Positions 11,041 to 22,189 of a stretch of 64,000 nt of DNA are shown in pieces. A model generated the notes under the pieces. It ran no database searches and had not been told where the DNA came from. It was given only the letters and a program-made list of their open reading frames with translations. The stretch comes from Guyanagaster necrorhizus (Eukaryota; Basidiomycota; Agaricomycetes; Agaricales; Physalacriaceae), in assembly GCF_019112545.1 (NCBI RefSeq), contig NW_025064888.1:951639-1015638 (forward strand), read 5' to 3'. Position 1 is the first letter of the stretch. Each line of letters starts with the position of its first letter. A program made the position numbers and the translations under genes.

Positions 11041-13548
11041 GTTCGAACTTGTAGTAGTGCCACACTCATGCTAACAACTATGCAGCGTCCGTCGATCTAT
11101 TCGGATCCGGGTTGTACCACAAGATGCCCGAATACCTCACAATACATGTCGCCTCTATGAAGCAGGTTCGTCCAACATGTCGTGCCGCGGTGATCGCCCT
11201 AATAACCTTATACAGACAGCTATTTTGCTGCAAGACGAGGAGCTCCTACAATACTACGCGTCGGAATGGCATCGTTACACCACTGGGGCTTATTATCTCA
11301 ACCGTCTGTTCAGCTATCTCAATCGACATTGGATCCAACGACAGCGGATCCAACGACAGCGCGATAAACGGAAGAAAGAGATGTATCCTGTGTATACGGT
11401 GAGTGGTGGCGGCCAGCAGTCTTGCCATTACCATTGATATCATCTCTATCAGCTTTCTCTCGTTCAATGGAAATCACAATTCTTCTATTTTATACAAACG
11501 GATAATCAGAAGCTGGCCAATGCTGTCCTCCGCCTTATCGAACGTCAAAGGAACGGCGATATGATTGACCAGGGACTTGTGAAGAAGGTGGTGCAATCTT
11601 TCGTGACCTTAGGCTTCGACAACACCTATCTCAACAAAGAATGTCTGGAAGTGTACGAGGAGCACTTTGAAGCGCCGTTCATCCTAGCCACCGAACAGTA
11701 CTACAAGAAGGAGTCAGAATCTTTTCTTGCCGAGAATACAGTTTCCGATTATCTGAAAAAGGCGGAAGAGCGTCTACGGGAGGAGGAGGACAGAGTAGAA
11801 AGATATCTACACACCAAGACGCGCAAAAAATTGATTCAGAAGTGTGAAGAAGTGCTCATCCGCCAACATGCAGAGTTGATGTGGGACAGTTTCCAAAATC
11901 TCCTGGACTTCGATCAAGACGAAGACCTCCAGCGGATATACTCACTGATGTCGCGTATTTCGGACGGACTAGATCCGCTGAGGAAGCGATTCGAGGTGCA
12001 CGTCAAGCAAGCAGGTCTATCAGCGATCTCGAGACTTGTGGGAGAGGGCAGTGCCGTAGATGTTGACGCCAAGATATACGTGGATGCATTGCTGGAGGTT
12101 CATCAGAAGAACTCGGAAACTATTACTCGATGTTTCCGAGGGGAAGTTGGATTTGCGGCCAGTCTCGACAAGGCGTGCGAAGGGTTTGTCAACCGTAACG
12201 CCGCCACCGGATCCTCATCGACCAAGTCGCCCGAACTGCTCGCCAAACACGCAGATATACTTTTGCGGAAGGACAACAAGATGGCTGAAGGAGATCTGGA
12301 GAGCACGCTCAACCGTGTGGTCGGTTCCTCGTTCAGCCAATTTTGGATTTGTATTGATTGGGTTCTTTGTAGATGGTTCTTTTCAAGTATCTGGAAGACA
12401 AGGACATCTTCCAAACGTTCTATACTACCAAACTTTCCAAGCGACTCATTCAAGGCGTATCTGCTTCTGATGAGAGCGAAGCCAGCATGATATCGAAACT
12501 GAAGGAGGCTTGCGGTTTCGAATACACCAACAAGATCCAACGCATGTTCACCGGTTCGTTGTTTTTGTGCTAGTACAAAATGTCTGACTAACCGATGCCC
12601 ACGATAGACATGAGTCTGAGCAAGGATCTTACGGATTCGTTCAAGGAGCGGATGACCCAGAACCACGATGATATGGACATCACTTTCACCGTCATGGTCC
12701 TCGGTACTAACTTCTGGCCTCTCCACCCTCCGACTCACGGCTTTACCATTCCCGTCGAGATCATGCCTACCTATGAACGTTTCACGAAGTACTACCAGAG
12801 TAAATACTCCGGTCGTAAATTGACATGGCTTTGGAACTACTCGAAGAACGAACTGCGAACTAATTACCTGAACCAGAAATACATCTTGATGACTAGCGCG
12901 TACCAGATGGTCATTCTTGTTCAGTACAACCGAAATGACACGTTATCCTTGGATGAGCTGTCTGCAGTGACCGCGATCAGCAAGGACATCCTGTCCCAGG
13001 TATTGGCGTTGTTGGTGAAGGCTAAGATTCTCGTCAATGAGAAGAAGGACCAGTACGATTTGAACCCTGGTTCGTGATAGGTTCCGCTCGTGCCTTCGCT
13101 TCATTAACCGATCCTTATTCTCTCTTCAGGCTTCAAGTCAAAGAAGATTCGGGTCAATTTGAATCAGCGAATCAAAGCTGAAGTGAAGGCCGAGTCTTCT
13201 GATGTCCTCAAGGCCGTCGACGAAGACAGGAAATACGTTATCCGAGCTGCTATTGTTCGGTTCGTACTGTTCGCACTGTGCGTTCTCCATACGCTGACGG
13301 TATTGCAGAATCATGAAAGCCAATAGGACGATGAAAAACCAAGCCCTGATCCAGGAAGTCATTTCCCAGGTCTCTCAGCGTTTCGTTCCCAAGATTCCTG
13401 ACATCAAAAAGGTGCGGTCCTGTTAGGCATATCGAAAAATACCTGTTCTTACATATATTCTTCCCACCAGGCCGTGGAGACCCTTTTGGAGCAGGAGTAC
13501 ATAGAACGAGTTGACGGACAGAGAGACAGGTTTGCCTATGTTGCATAA
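10540..13548 (+). CDS. CUL1: Cullin-1, scaffold of SCF ubiquitin ligase
   Basis: Cullin-1 bridges Skp1/F-box substrate receptors (N-terminal helical repeats) and Rbx1 (C-terminal cullin-homology region) in SCF ubiquitin ligases. My exon model is 10,540-10,744; 11,086-11,165; 11,216-11,398; 11,453-12,319; 12,373-12,553; 12,608-13,069; 13,130-13,259; 13,309-13,411; 13,471-13,548. All phases agree and give 763 codons including TAA. Features: N-terminal [13 protein letters not shown] and [30 protein letters not shown] in exon 3; [17 protein letters not shown] and [16 protein letters not shown] in the cullin-homology region; C-terminal winged helix with IVRIMKANR (the Lys of RIMK is the usual NEDD8 site) and the ending [16 protein letters not shown]. 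Length matches the family. The start exon can be either copy of a tandem duplication. Copy 1 has the better donor, and splicing it over copy 2 to 11,086 gives the same length. Looks functional. Confidence 0.97.
11331..11360 (+). repeat. 15-bp tandem duplication inside CUL1 exon 3
   Basis: ggatccaacgacagc occurs twice head to tail (11,331-11,345 and 11,346-11,360). It duplicates the residues IQRQR after the conserved YLNRHW motif. It keeps the frame and lies in a surface linker of the cullin-repeat region. Confidence 0.9.
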
Positions 13549-14300
13549 TTTCTCTGCTCCCTTCCTCACTTGTGTCGCCGCATCATCGCTCATTCCTTGT
13601 ATCATAATGCATATACGTTAGAAAGTCGGCTTAGTTCCTGTCATATACATTACTCGCTGTAATACACTGGCCTACTACATCTTTACTCCAGAGTCGATTT
13701 CTCCCAAAATCATCGTACCGTCTTTACTGCCGGTGAGGACTGGATGGGCGGAGTCGCATAATTGTGATGAGAAACACAAAGCAATGGCACATACTGATCG
13801 GTTCCTTGGGGTGGAAATCTTAGGACGCGCAAGCAAGATGGATGTTATTTCGCGAGCTTCGGCAAGAGTGCTCATGTGCTCACGACGAAAGATGAATCCG
13901 GAAATGTTGTCACACTAGCGGCTTTCATGACAATCATGCTCACTCGCTCTGCTGAGAGAATTGGCTTCCGCGAGGGGGTCTCGAGGACGTTTGGCGGGCT
14001 CTCTGGTTGTGCTTCTATGAGGAGGGTTTGCCGGCGAATTGAGGGTTCGTCTGATGGATCCTGTACCTCCCTTTCTTTGCTGTGGACGAATGAGGGCCGG
14101 TATTGGGGTCTCAGCAAACAAGGTATTTTTTTTGGTATCAAAGTTACTTCTGTCATAGATAGAATTACATGCACATGTAACGAAATGCGAATGTTCCTGC
14201 TTAAATCTCTTTCTCATGGTAAAGCGCATATTCCAATGTCGATTTCAGTTCCTGCCATTGCCTTGCCTGCCTACAATTCATTAGCACGGTAGCCCATATC
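13549..14300. other. Convergent interval after CUL1 with unassigned reverse frames
   Basis: About 750 bp between the CUL1 stop and the recognisable part of the reverse pseudogene. Reverse frames 13,675-13,875 and 13,872-14,174 look coding-like in composition. The first contains VLTGSKDGTM, faintly resembling a WD40 blade, but I cannot assign it. They may be the 3' exons of the decayed reverse gene or a separate remnant. A forward frame (13,876-14,292) overlaps and is probably a shadow. No clear terminator signal seen. Confidence 0.35.
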
Positions 14301-14320
14301 CAGCACCGTTTGACAGTCAT

Positions 14321-15581
14321 CTACAAATTGCTTCGCCTGGTATGTATTCCCATGTACTTTGTCACGCACCGGATGCAAAGATTGCATTCCAGTCCTAAGC
14401 CACCCGACCACTCTTTAAGCTGTATCTTCGCCAAGATTACCACCGTCTCCGCAGTCAGGATCCGCTCATAATCGTCAGAAACGGCAGACACCGTTGCGGC
14501 GAGATGGAATGGTAGTATCGGATCAGTGCCGTAAGTGCACATTGAAGATATGACCTTTCGATTGAATGGGATTGACATGCAGTGGTGGTGGAGAACTGGC
14601 AACCGACGGAGTATGCGTAACTTCAGATTTCCAGTACAACTTGAAACGGTTTGGAGCAAGCTTTCCAATGTCCTGCCACAGTGACCGACACGCATTGTAC
14701 ACTAAGCTGTCCTCGGCGGCCGCGAGTCTGGAGACGCCGCTTGCTTTGTTCAGACATGCGATCCGTGCGAAGATAGCGTTCCCAGTAACCTCGTAGTTCC
14801 AAGAGTGTAGCATTGGTACGGAACATTAAGAAGGCGCCACACGTAGACTGATTCCATTCATCTGACGGCTTGGCTAGGTCTGCGAGTTTTTGACACTGAT
14901 CCTATAGGGGGGTTGAGAGAAGTTTTATCAAGGTAAAAATCGTAGAAGATTTCCCATATGTTGCTAGCATGAGTTCCCGCTTCATCATCTGCGAGCAACG
15001 TCAAGAGCAAGACATTTCGAGTTACACACCAAAGTGAGTTTCAAACCGGGTTGAATACGCCACACTTCGCGCTTACCGAGTACAGCAGGCTCAATATTGC
15101 AGCAAGTTGCATCAATTTTGCAACGAGCTATATTGAACAAATCAGTCATTCATAACTTCGTTTTAAGCTCATTCTCAAGACACATCATGGCGGAGAACAC
15201 GCTCGCTACACGTGCCTGTGAAGAGCCGGAAGAGAGTCACACTGAACTTGCATCGCAATGAATTTGAGAACATCAGCATTCAAGGTTTGGGAGATGCGAA
15301 CGCCTGTAGGCATAATTCGTTAGTCAATGATCCGCCACCTGGCTCCTCAAGATAAGCTATTTTGCCCTTGACATACGTCGTTCGGGTGCGATATTTTCAT
15401 GTTCCCCGGGGACCCCCCTCACGGGAAGACACGTACTGCGGCGGCGTTCTCCCCCGAGGGTATGAACCACGACTCGATGATGTGACCAAACTTTTTTTCG
15501 ATACATAAGCAGAGCAGCACTCACCATTTCTACCACATCATTCACTTCAAAACGTCGCATTTTCCTTTCTCTGCATGGCAA
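14321..15581 (-). pseudogene. DUF4470-type protein gene (fungal family, often with MYND finger), decayed
   Basis: Reading right to left, pieces of the family pattern appear in order: CKIDATCCNIEPAVL (15,077-15,130), RNVLLLTLLADDE and NIWEIFYDFYLDKTSL (14,910-15,021), QKLADLAKPSDEWN and TLLELRGYWERYL (14,765-14,900), LVYNACRSLWQDIGKLAPNRF (about 14,640-14,720) and YGTDPILPFHLAA (about 14,490-14,530). These match what I recall of DUF4470 proteins; function is unknown. Upstream exons (15,156-15,303 and about 15,400-15,581) are plausible but unassigned. Signs of decay: the acceptor needed before RNVLL reads AA instead of AG (15,022-15,023); the frame changes near the G6 run at 14,907-14,912, with a splice-like tatag lacking an upstream donor; another frame change falls at about 14,750. 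No MYND finger found. Confidence 0.6.
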
Positions 15582-15971
15582 GGATCATCTCTTGATGATG
15601 TGTACGTCTGGATATGCCACTGATGGACACGCTTCTGAGATAGTTGCTGTCATTTAAGTCTTGGAGTTCGGCCGGTCACGGCAGTTTTGCTCCTTGAGGC
15701 GGGGACTCCATTAAAAACACTCCTCCCTACCTATGATAGACGTGAAAGCCGTGACCTTGCTGCAGGTAGATAGAACTTGCCGGTGCAATTACAAGGCAGT
15801 TGGAGCCAGATACTGGACGAAGGGGAAAGAGTGACATGACAGTGGCAAATGCCAGATTAGGCTTCTTCCCTTCCGCGACGTCCGAAGAACTATATTGGCG
15901 CGTCAATTGTCATTTCTAGTTTTTTTTTTCTTAAAGTCAACGATGTACGGATCTGTCCTTCAACCACCACT
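15582..15971. promoter_or_regulatory. Divergent intergenic region upstream of the thioesterase gene
   Basis: About 390 bp between the 5' end of the reverse pseudogene and the forward thioesterase start. A T-rich tract (ttttttttttctt, about 15,920) lies some 50-60 bp upstream of the first ATG, typical of fungal core promoters. No ORF of note. Confidence 0.5.
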
Positions 15972-15983
15972 GTGTCCTTCACA

Positions 15984-17000
15984 ATGTCGACCATTCCAAC
16001 CTCATTTCTCCATTCTCTGCCGCCGGCACCCCATGTCGACGTCTCGACGATCAAGGGCAATATCTCGAACGAGGAAAAACAACTTGGCGCCAATATTTTC
16101 TCCTATTTTGTGAATAGTCGGGAGGAATCCTATGGTGCTGAGGTCGGTAGACGCTTGCGCCTGGTCGAAATGAACATTTGGGGCCGGGATGCTAGCGGGA
16201 CTGCGGCGCAAGGACAGACAATCTTTGAGATCGATGTCGAAAAAGGCGAGTCGTTCCTGCGAGGATAAACGGTCCGGTTACTCATTTACTTTTCTTTTCT
16301 TCCTAGACATGTGTAATGTTTTTGGAACCTTGCACGGGGCATGTGCCGCATATATCGTCGACCCGTACGTCCATTCGTACCCTCATATCTGGATTGGTAT
16401 GCCTATGGGAAATACAAAGAAGAACCTAATAGGTATTACTTTTCCCGCCTGTCTTTTTGAGGCGTGGTCCAGAAAATGTCACGAAAAAAAACGCGTTGCT
16501 CTGTAATACGACGATTAAAGACGGCGGGAAAGGGCAGGACTTGTTAGAATTCTTTTTTTGCGCATCTGAATACCTACCGGTCCTGCAGGGGCTCGGGAAT
16601 CTTACGGAAGGAAGACGCGACGGGGACTGGTCTTGTTTTATGAGATAACGCCAGTCCCGTTCAGGTCGCGCTTTCGCCGTATAAATCTACCGGCCCTGCA
16701 GCGTTACACCGTACATCAGTTTGCATCGTCTCACCGACCTTTTCCTAGGTGCTCTGTGTCCAGTTTGGTAGTTCTGGGCGCTGCCATCGGAGCTGATGAA
16801 ACAGGCGTCTCGCAATCTCTCAACGTTATCTGGCACCAGCCGGCAAAAATGTGTGTGTCATTTTCTCCGAGTTGGAACCGGTTTCTTTTGTAGGAGAACA
16901 TGACCCTTGAGGTCCACTCCTTTTCCCTTACAACGCTTTTCCGGTCCGTGATTAAATGTCCCTTTGGACCGGGAAAGCTGTTGAGAAAACACTTAACCTT
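15984..17000 (+). CDS. Hotdog-fold acyl-CoA thioesterase-like protein (PaaI/4HBT type), 3' end lost or altered
   Basis: Predicted thioester hydrolase of the hotdog superfamily; substrate unknown. Exon 1 is 15,984-16,247 (an in-frame ATG also at 15,972). Exon 2 is 16,307-16,353, with FGTLHGACAAYIVD, the family's G-x-x-HGG-A-like helix region with its conserved His. Exon 3 is 16,749 to about 16,885, with LVVLGAAIGADETGVSQSLNVIWHQPAK. A last exon from about 16,896 reads TLEVHSFSLTT...GPGKLL, matching the final beta strands in pattern. The first intron appears to use a GC donor (AAAG|gcgagt). Intron 2 is unusually long (395 nt). The join to the last exon needs one extra base for the right frame, and the C-terminus runs into retroelement sequence at about 17,000. 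It may be a recent pseudogene. Confidence 0.72.
16354..16748 (+). other. Long second intron of the thioesterase gene
   Basis: 395 nt between donor CC|gtacgt and acceptor ttcctag; other introns in the island are about 40-60 nt. It contains a near-direct repeat, taccggtcctgcag (about 16,573) and taccggccctgcag (about 16,688), and an inverted pair, gacggggactgg / ccagtcccgttc (about 16,619 and 16,654). This could be the trace of a small insertion. No ORF recognised. Confidence 0.5.
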
Positions 17001-17016
17001 TTTGAGGTCTCGTCTT

Positions 17017-18300
17017 TTAGGCTCGGAAACTCGTCTTCTCCCGTTCCTCGTGGTTTCCGATACTGATATTTTCGTCTAGGGGAACAACACTCAGGGTGAT
17101 CATGGATCCATCGGGCCTCCTGCTTGAGTCGAGTATTCCTTGCGTCGAGCTCCTCCTGGGCTCGATAGTAACTTCGGAGGTTGAGGTCAATACCTCGGTG
17201 AATTCGCCGGGTGTGTTCGTCCATGCCACCTGTGGTGGCAAGGTCTCGGATGGGGGTAACTGGGCCCTCAGCCTGTTGAGGGAGGGCATGGGGCAGGGTG
17301 ACTGGTAGGTTGTCTGCCAGTCAGGTGTGGATGCAAGAGGTGAGGGGGCTGACTGGAGCCGTCTCTCGGACATAGGCAGGATAGAAGGGGCTGGGCTGGA
17401 TGGCCTCGTCATTGGAGTAGCTGGGGTCACTCCAGCTGAGCTCCTGTCCCAGTCTCTGTTGTCATCGACTGCGGGCCTCCAGTCGATTTTGGAGCCTTTG
17501 TTCTTGGGAGGTGGCTCATTGGTGAGTTGCAGCATCTCATACTGCCTGTAGGGCCTGTTTGGTGAATTGGGCAGTGTGAGTGAGTAGGAGTCTTCCATTT
17601 TAGGGGGGAGAGTAGAGGGGAGAGGGAGTTCACTCCTTGCCTGATACTTGTCATAGTATTGTTTTGCAGAGGACTTTACTGTTATCTCTGACAGTGATGT
17701 TAGAGGCTTCAGAATCAGAGCCATCAGAAGGGAACCTACCTCTTCTGGGAAGGGGAGCTTTCTGGGGTTTAGTGGGATTGTGGTTATAGGGTTGGAGAGT
17801 CACTGTCATTATCAATGATGATGATGGGGCTGTTGGACAGATGTACTCCTGAGAGGCTTGCTGACTGGCTGCATTCTGCCAGGCCTGATTGTTGGTTGTC
17901 AGGGTCTTCAATGGAAATCTCAACCAGTGGTGCTTCTTGGCCATACTCTCTTTGGAGGATGTTTTCTCCTTTGGTGCTGATGTTTATGGTACTGACCTCT
18001 GTATTGTCAGCAGAAATTGAAATGTTCTGCTGATCTGAGATGTAAGTCTCTTTGGCCCAGCAGAGAAGATGGACTGTGAGTCTGAATATTTTGAACTCAT
18101 ATCTGCTGATAGCTCTGTAGTGGCAATGGGAGCAAGGGTGGATCTGACGGAGTTGAGTGTTCTGATAGTAGGCATTCTAACAATCTAGTAACCAATGGTG
18201 CCAGTCATATATTTTCTACCTGTAAATGTAGGAGGTATAGAGAAAAAGTAGGATTGCCACAAAGACAGAGATGAAAACTGATAGCAAAGTAAAGGATAGA
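17017..18300 (-). pseudogene. Gag N-terminal region of reverse chromovirus R0, truncated at the gene island
   Basis: Located just inside the 5' LTR of R0. Right to left, a hydrophobic stretch is encoded at about 18,215-18,300 (LLSVFISVFVAILLFLYTSY). It is followed by a Ser/Thr-rich part (17,984-18,175), a part around 17,820-17,940, and an uninterrupted 235-codon Pro/Ser-rich frame (17,017-17,724). No capsid or zinc knuckle remains; the element ends at about 17,017 against the thioesterase gene. The part nearest the gene (17,017 to about 17,480) still contains CpGs and has an open frame. Beyond it CpG vanishes. Assignment as Gag rests on position and resemblance to R1 and F4. Confidence 0.7.
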
Positions 18301-18346
18301 TTCTATGCAATACTCTCAGTGTTAGCTGAGAGAAAGGCAGGTCAAG

Positions 18347-18357
18347 CTTTGAGATAA
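18347..18357 (-). promoter_or_regulatory. Primer-binding site of R0
   Basis: One base inside the LTR; on the element strand TTATCTCAAAG. It is complementary, with one mismatch plus CpG-decay differences, to CTTCAAGCTAA in the LTR (about 18,515), as in R1 and F4. Confidence 0.6.
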
Positions 18358-18358
18358 T

Positions 18359-18805
18359 TGTTAGACTTAAGCATCACATAAGCAGAGTCTATGATAAACC
18401 AATGCTGTATTATATTAATACAGTCACATTAGAGTCCACTTCAAGTGATCAACTGCTGTGAGAGATAAGGCTGTTTGCAAGTAGGCTTAAGAGTTGATAG
18501 TATGAATAAACTTTAGCTTGAAGCTGAGTCTACTACAATGAGAGCTACACTACTTATATACATTTCTGAATGCAATGAATATAGTTCTACTTATTATGTC
18601 TGTGGTCTGAAACTAAAGAGTGTGTGGTATATGCATGAAACAATTAAATATTATTTGTCATCAAGATGTTAGTTGTGAGCCATAATACAATAGTATGAGT
18701 TGTCTGGTATAGTTATAGTTACTAGTCTGACTGGATAGATAGGAAGTAAGTGCCTGTGATTAAATAGACACTTGATAAGATAAGATGAGCAAAAAAATCA
18801 TAACA
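18359..18805 (-). repeat. 5' LTR of R0
   Basis: 447 bp on the reverse strand, + strand ends tgttagactt...aatcataaca. Related to the R1 LTRs and the solo LTRs (452-458 bp). It abuts RT sequence of F2, so R0 probably inserted into F2 and its left side, with the left part of F2, was later deleted. Confidence 0.88.
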
Positions 18806-21572
18806 CTTAGACTGCAAGGTGTACTCACTTGAAGGAGCAGAGTAAGAGGAACTGGACAAGTTTCTCAATGAAAACTTATCCAGTGGAAGAATCCAGGTAT
18901 TAAAATCCCCAATAGCCTCTCTGTTTTTTTTTGTCAAAAAGAAGGATAGGAAATTACAACCAGCATAGGACTATCAGAAGCTGAATGATTTAACTATCAA
19001 GAATAACTACCCACTTCTGCTAATTTCAGAACTCATAGACAAGTTATCAGAAGCAAGATACTTCACCAAACTGAACATGTGGTAGAGATACAACAATATC
19101 AGGATCAAAGAAGGAGATGAGTGAAAAGTGGCATTTCAAATCAATTAAAGGCTGTTTGAACTACTGGTGATGTTCTTTAGACTCACTAACTCACCTGTGA
19201 TCTTTCAAACTATGATAAACAATGCCTTCTAAGATTTTATCACTAAAAAGAAGATCACTATTTATCTGGATGATATAATGATCTTCTTAAAGACTCCAGG
19301 AATATCAAGAGACTATATAGCAGATACTACAAATTCTATGAGAAAATAAATTGTATCTAAAACCAGAAAAAATGTGAGTTTAAGGCCTTAGAGATGGAAT
19401 ACCTCAGGCTTATCATCACCAAAGAAAAGCTGTGAATAAACCCAATAAAGACAGCAGGCATACAGGAATAGCCCACTCCAATCAACAAGAAAGAGTTGCA
19501 ATCTTTTTTAGGATTTGCAAACTTTACTAATGCTTTATTAAGAGCTACAGTAAGATGACCCTACTCTTGACTAAACTCACTGGAAAAACAGAATGAAGAT
19601 AGGAGAATGCATAGAATCAGGCATTTCAGAAAGTTAAATGCTGAATCTGCTCTGATTCTATCCTGGCTATCTCTATTAATGATAGAAAGTTTAAAGTAGA
19701 GGCAGACACATTGAAAGGAGCTCTTGAGGCTATTCTCAGCCAAAAACAGAATGGGCAGTGAAAGCCCATTGCATATTTCTTCAAAGCACTCTCTACTACT
19801 GAATATAACTATAAAGTATATGACAAAGAGTTGCTAGCAATCATAACTGCACTAGATGAATGGTGCAACTACCTGATGGGCACAAAATACAACTTTGAAA
19901 TCTGGACAGACTGTCAAAACCTCTAGTACTTCAAGAAACCACAGAAACCAAACTGAAGGCAAGCATGTTAGATAACAGAGTTGGCCAAGTACCACTTCAG
20001 CCTCCACCACAAACCTGGCACCACTAACAAGAAGGCAGACTTACTTAGCTGATAGGCAGATCATGATCAAGGAGGAAATGACAATGAAGAAGTTATAATA
20101 CTCAAATCAGAGTTGTTCTATGTGAATGCTATGATTTTCTCAATAGCCCTCAAAATTCTGAAAAAAGTCCAACAGAGGACACTATACAGCTAGCCCTCAA
20201 CAATGAGGTGGAAGGATGGACTCTTGAAGAAGAGGTATTCTATTTCTATGACCAATTATATATTTCTGCCAACAAGAAGCTACAAGAGAAAATTATTATG
20301 ACATGCTATTATTATCCAACTGCAGAGCATCTAGAAATCATAAAGACTCAGAAACTGGTCACCTGTGATTACTGGTGGCCTAACCTTAAACAATTGATAG
20401 AGGCATATGTTAAGAGATGCAAGGCATGCTAAAAAATGAAACCAAACACCCAAAAATAGGCAGCACTGTTACACTCTAATGAAATCCCTTCAGACAAATA
20501 GAAGATGATTTTCATAGATATGATTAGACAACTCCCTGAGTCCAAGAGACACAATGCCATCCTAGTAATAGTGAACCAATTCTCCAAAGAACATATTCTG
20601 ATTGCAACTAATATAGATCTAAATATAGAAGAATGAGTATGCTTTTTCCAAGATCACATATATGCACACCATAGAATTCCAAACAAGATTATCTTGGATC
20701 ATAGCCTGCAGTTTATCTTCCAATTCATAAAAGAACTGTATAAATTGCTGAGAATCACTAAAAACTCATCTATGATATATGACTCTCAAATGAAGAGGCA
20801 AACAGAGAGAGTTAACCAGGAGATTGAGAAATATCTGAGGATATTCATCAATCACAAATAGGATGACTGGGCAGAATAGTTGTCTTTAGCAGAATTTGCC
20901 TACAACAACTGAGAAAACTCAGCCACAGACTTTAGTTTATTTTTTGCAAACACAGGCACACACTCTAGTATCAGGATAAACCTCTCACAAAAGGACAGTC
21001 AAATACCCCAAGTGAAGGACTTTGTCATAGATATAAAGAAGATTCATGATGAAGCAGAATGAGTGCTTAACAAAGCCACTGATACAATAGAGAAATAGTA
21101 TAATAAAAAGAAGTCACCAGCAAAAAAGTACAAACTGAGCAAGATGAGAAAATCCATTATCAAAAAAAATGGTTTTTGATCCATTTCAAAAGATACAGCA
21201 ATGAAGAAAACTGTTGGTATGCTGAAAAAGACCTCTCCCATGCTAAGAAGCTCATAGCAAAGTACCATGCTGCTTAGAATTTGCTTGTGACAGTCAACTT
21301 CACTTCACCAGAGTGACTGATGTTCAATAAAACCAATTATATCTAAACCTGGAAGCTACTATTCAATCTGGAGTGACAGCTATTTGAAAGCAAAAAGTTG
21401 TACATATAAAAGGATGAGGGTGAAATCAAAGCAGACATCTTTATGGAACAGAAGTATTTCCTGGACAGAATCCAGGATATCTCAACTGAGATCAAGGGGA
21501 AGAATAAGACTTGTACCCTGTTCTTCAGGCTTCTTTAAGTAATCAGAGATGATTGCCTTAAAGAGAGGGTAA
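18806..21572 (+). pseudogene. Pol of a second gypsy family (F2): RT, RNase H, integrase
   Basis: Starts inside the RT N-terminal region (about 18,810). RT box YLDD is at about 19,263-19,274; RNase H around 19,690-19,925 (VEADTLKGALEAI, FEIWTDCQN). The integrase zinc-binding part is clearest at 20,208-20,432 (DYWWPNLK, KRCKAC), and the catalytic core runs on to about 20,900 (IDMIRQLP, ILDHSLQF, RQTERVNQE). Homologous to F1 Pol but clearly diverged. Stops are dense and CpG is absent. Gag and protease are missing on the left, where R0 interrupts. The purine tract aaagagagggtaat precedes the LTR. Confidence 0.88.
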
Positions 21573-22080
21573 TATCATGATTTTTACCTCTAAATTATGA
21601 TCTACTAATGCTTAGTAAGCTGACACTTACAAAACTCTGATTAAATCTGACTACAGTTCAGCCTTGGCCATAGAGAAAATCTTGCAGTAACTATGCAGAA
21701 CTATAGATGATAATGCTATAATGATACAATAGCTATGCCTTATTCATCAGCACACAATAGACCAGTGGGAATGACATGCCAACAGTCATTATCCTATGCT
21801 CTCTTTATAATAGATGCTGTGACATATGAGAATCTCATTATAACAATAGCACTATAGAACAACAATGATGCTCAAAGATATGGGTACCATTATTGTCACC
21901 AAAGAATAAATAGAGAGTATAGAAATCAGATAATAGTCACCTATAGAGTGAAGGGCTTTTTGAACAAGTATTTAAGACAGTAGAAAACACCAATGTACCT
22001 TAGTCTCAAGCTAAGGTTTAATACCCCTACTGAACTCCCTGACTATCTGATGCAATTACTCTTGTCAAATCTGACAGACA
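21573..22080 (+). repeat. 3' LTR of F2 (right end approximate)
   Basis: Begins TATCATGATTTTT after the purine tract and contains the motif ctcaagctaaggtttaa near 22,005. No matching copy is present to fix the right boundary, which I place at about 22,080. Confidence 0.6.
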
Positions 22081-22189
22081 TAATCTACTAGCTATCTGAA
22101 ATCATACCCCTCATTATTATTGTCTATCTTATTATCCTTATTATTCTTCAATATTAACAATAATATCCAGAAGCAGTGATACACCCTCT

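Noticed and set aside
12103..12738. 211-codon open frame on the reverse strand
   Set aside because: It lies antisense to CUL1 exons 4-6, crosses their introns, and has no recognisable motif; a codon-bias shadow.
13675..13875. WD40-repeat gene on the reverse strand (VLTGSKDGTM)
   Set aside because: Only one weak blade-like segment, without the WD dipeptide and without neighbouring repeats.
9826..17000. Gene island as horizontally acquired DNA because its composition differs from the flanks
   Set aside because: The contrast is explained by CpG loss in the flanks; the island encodes conserved eukaryotic genes with fungal introns.
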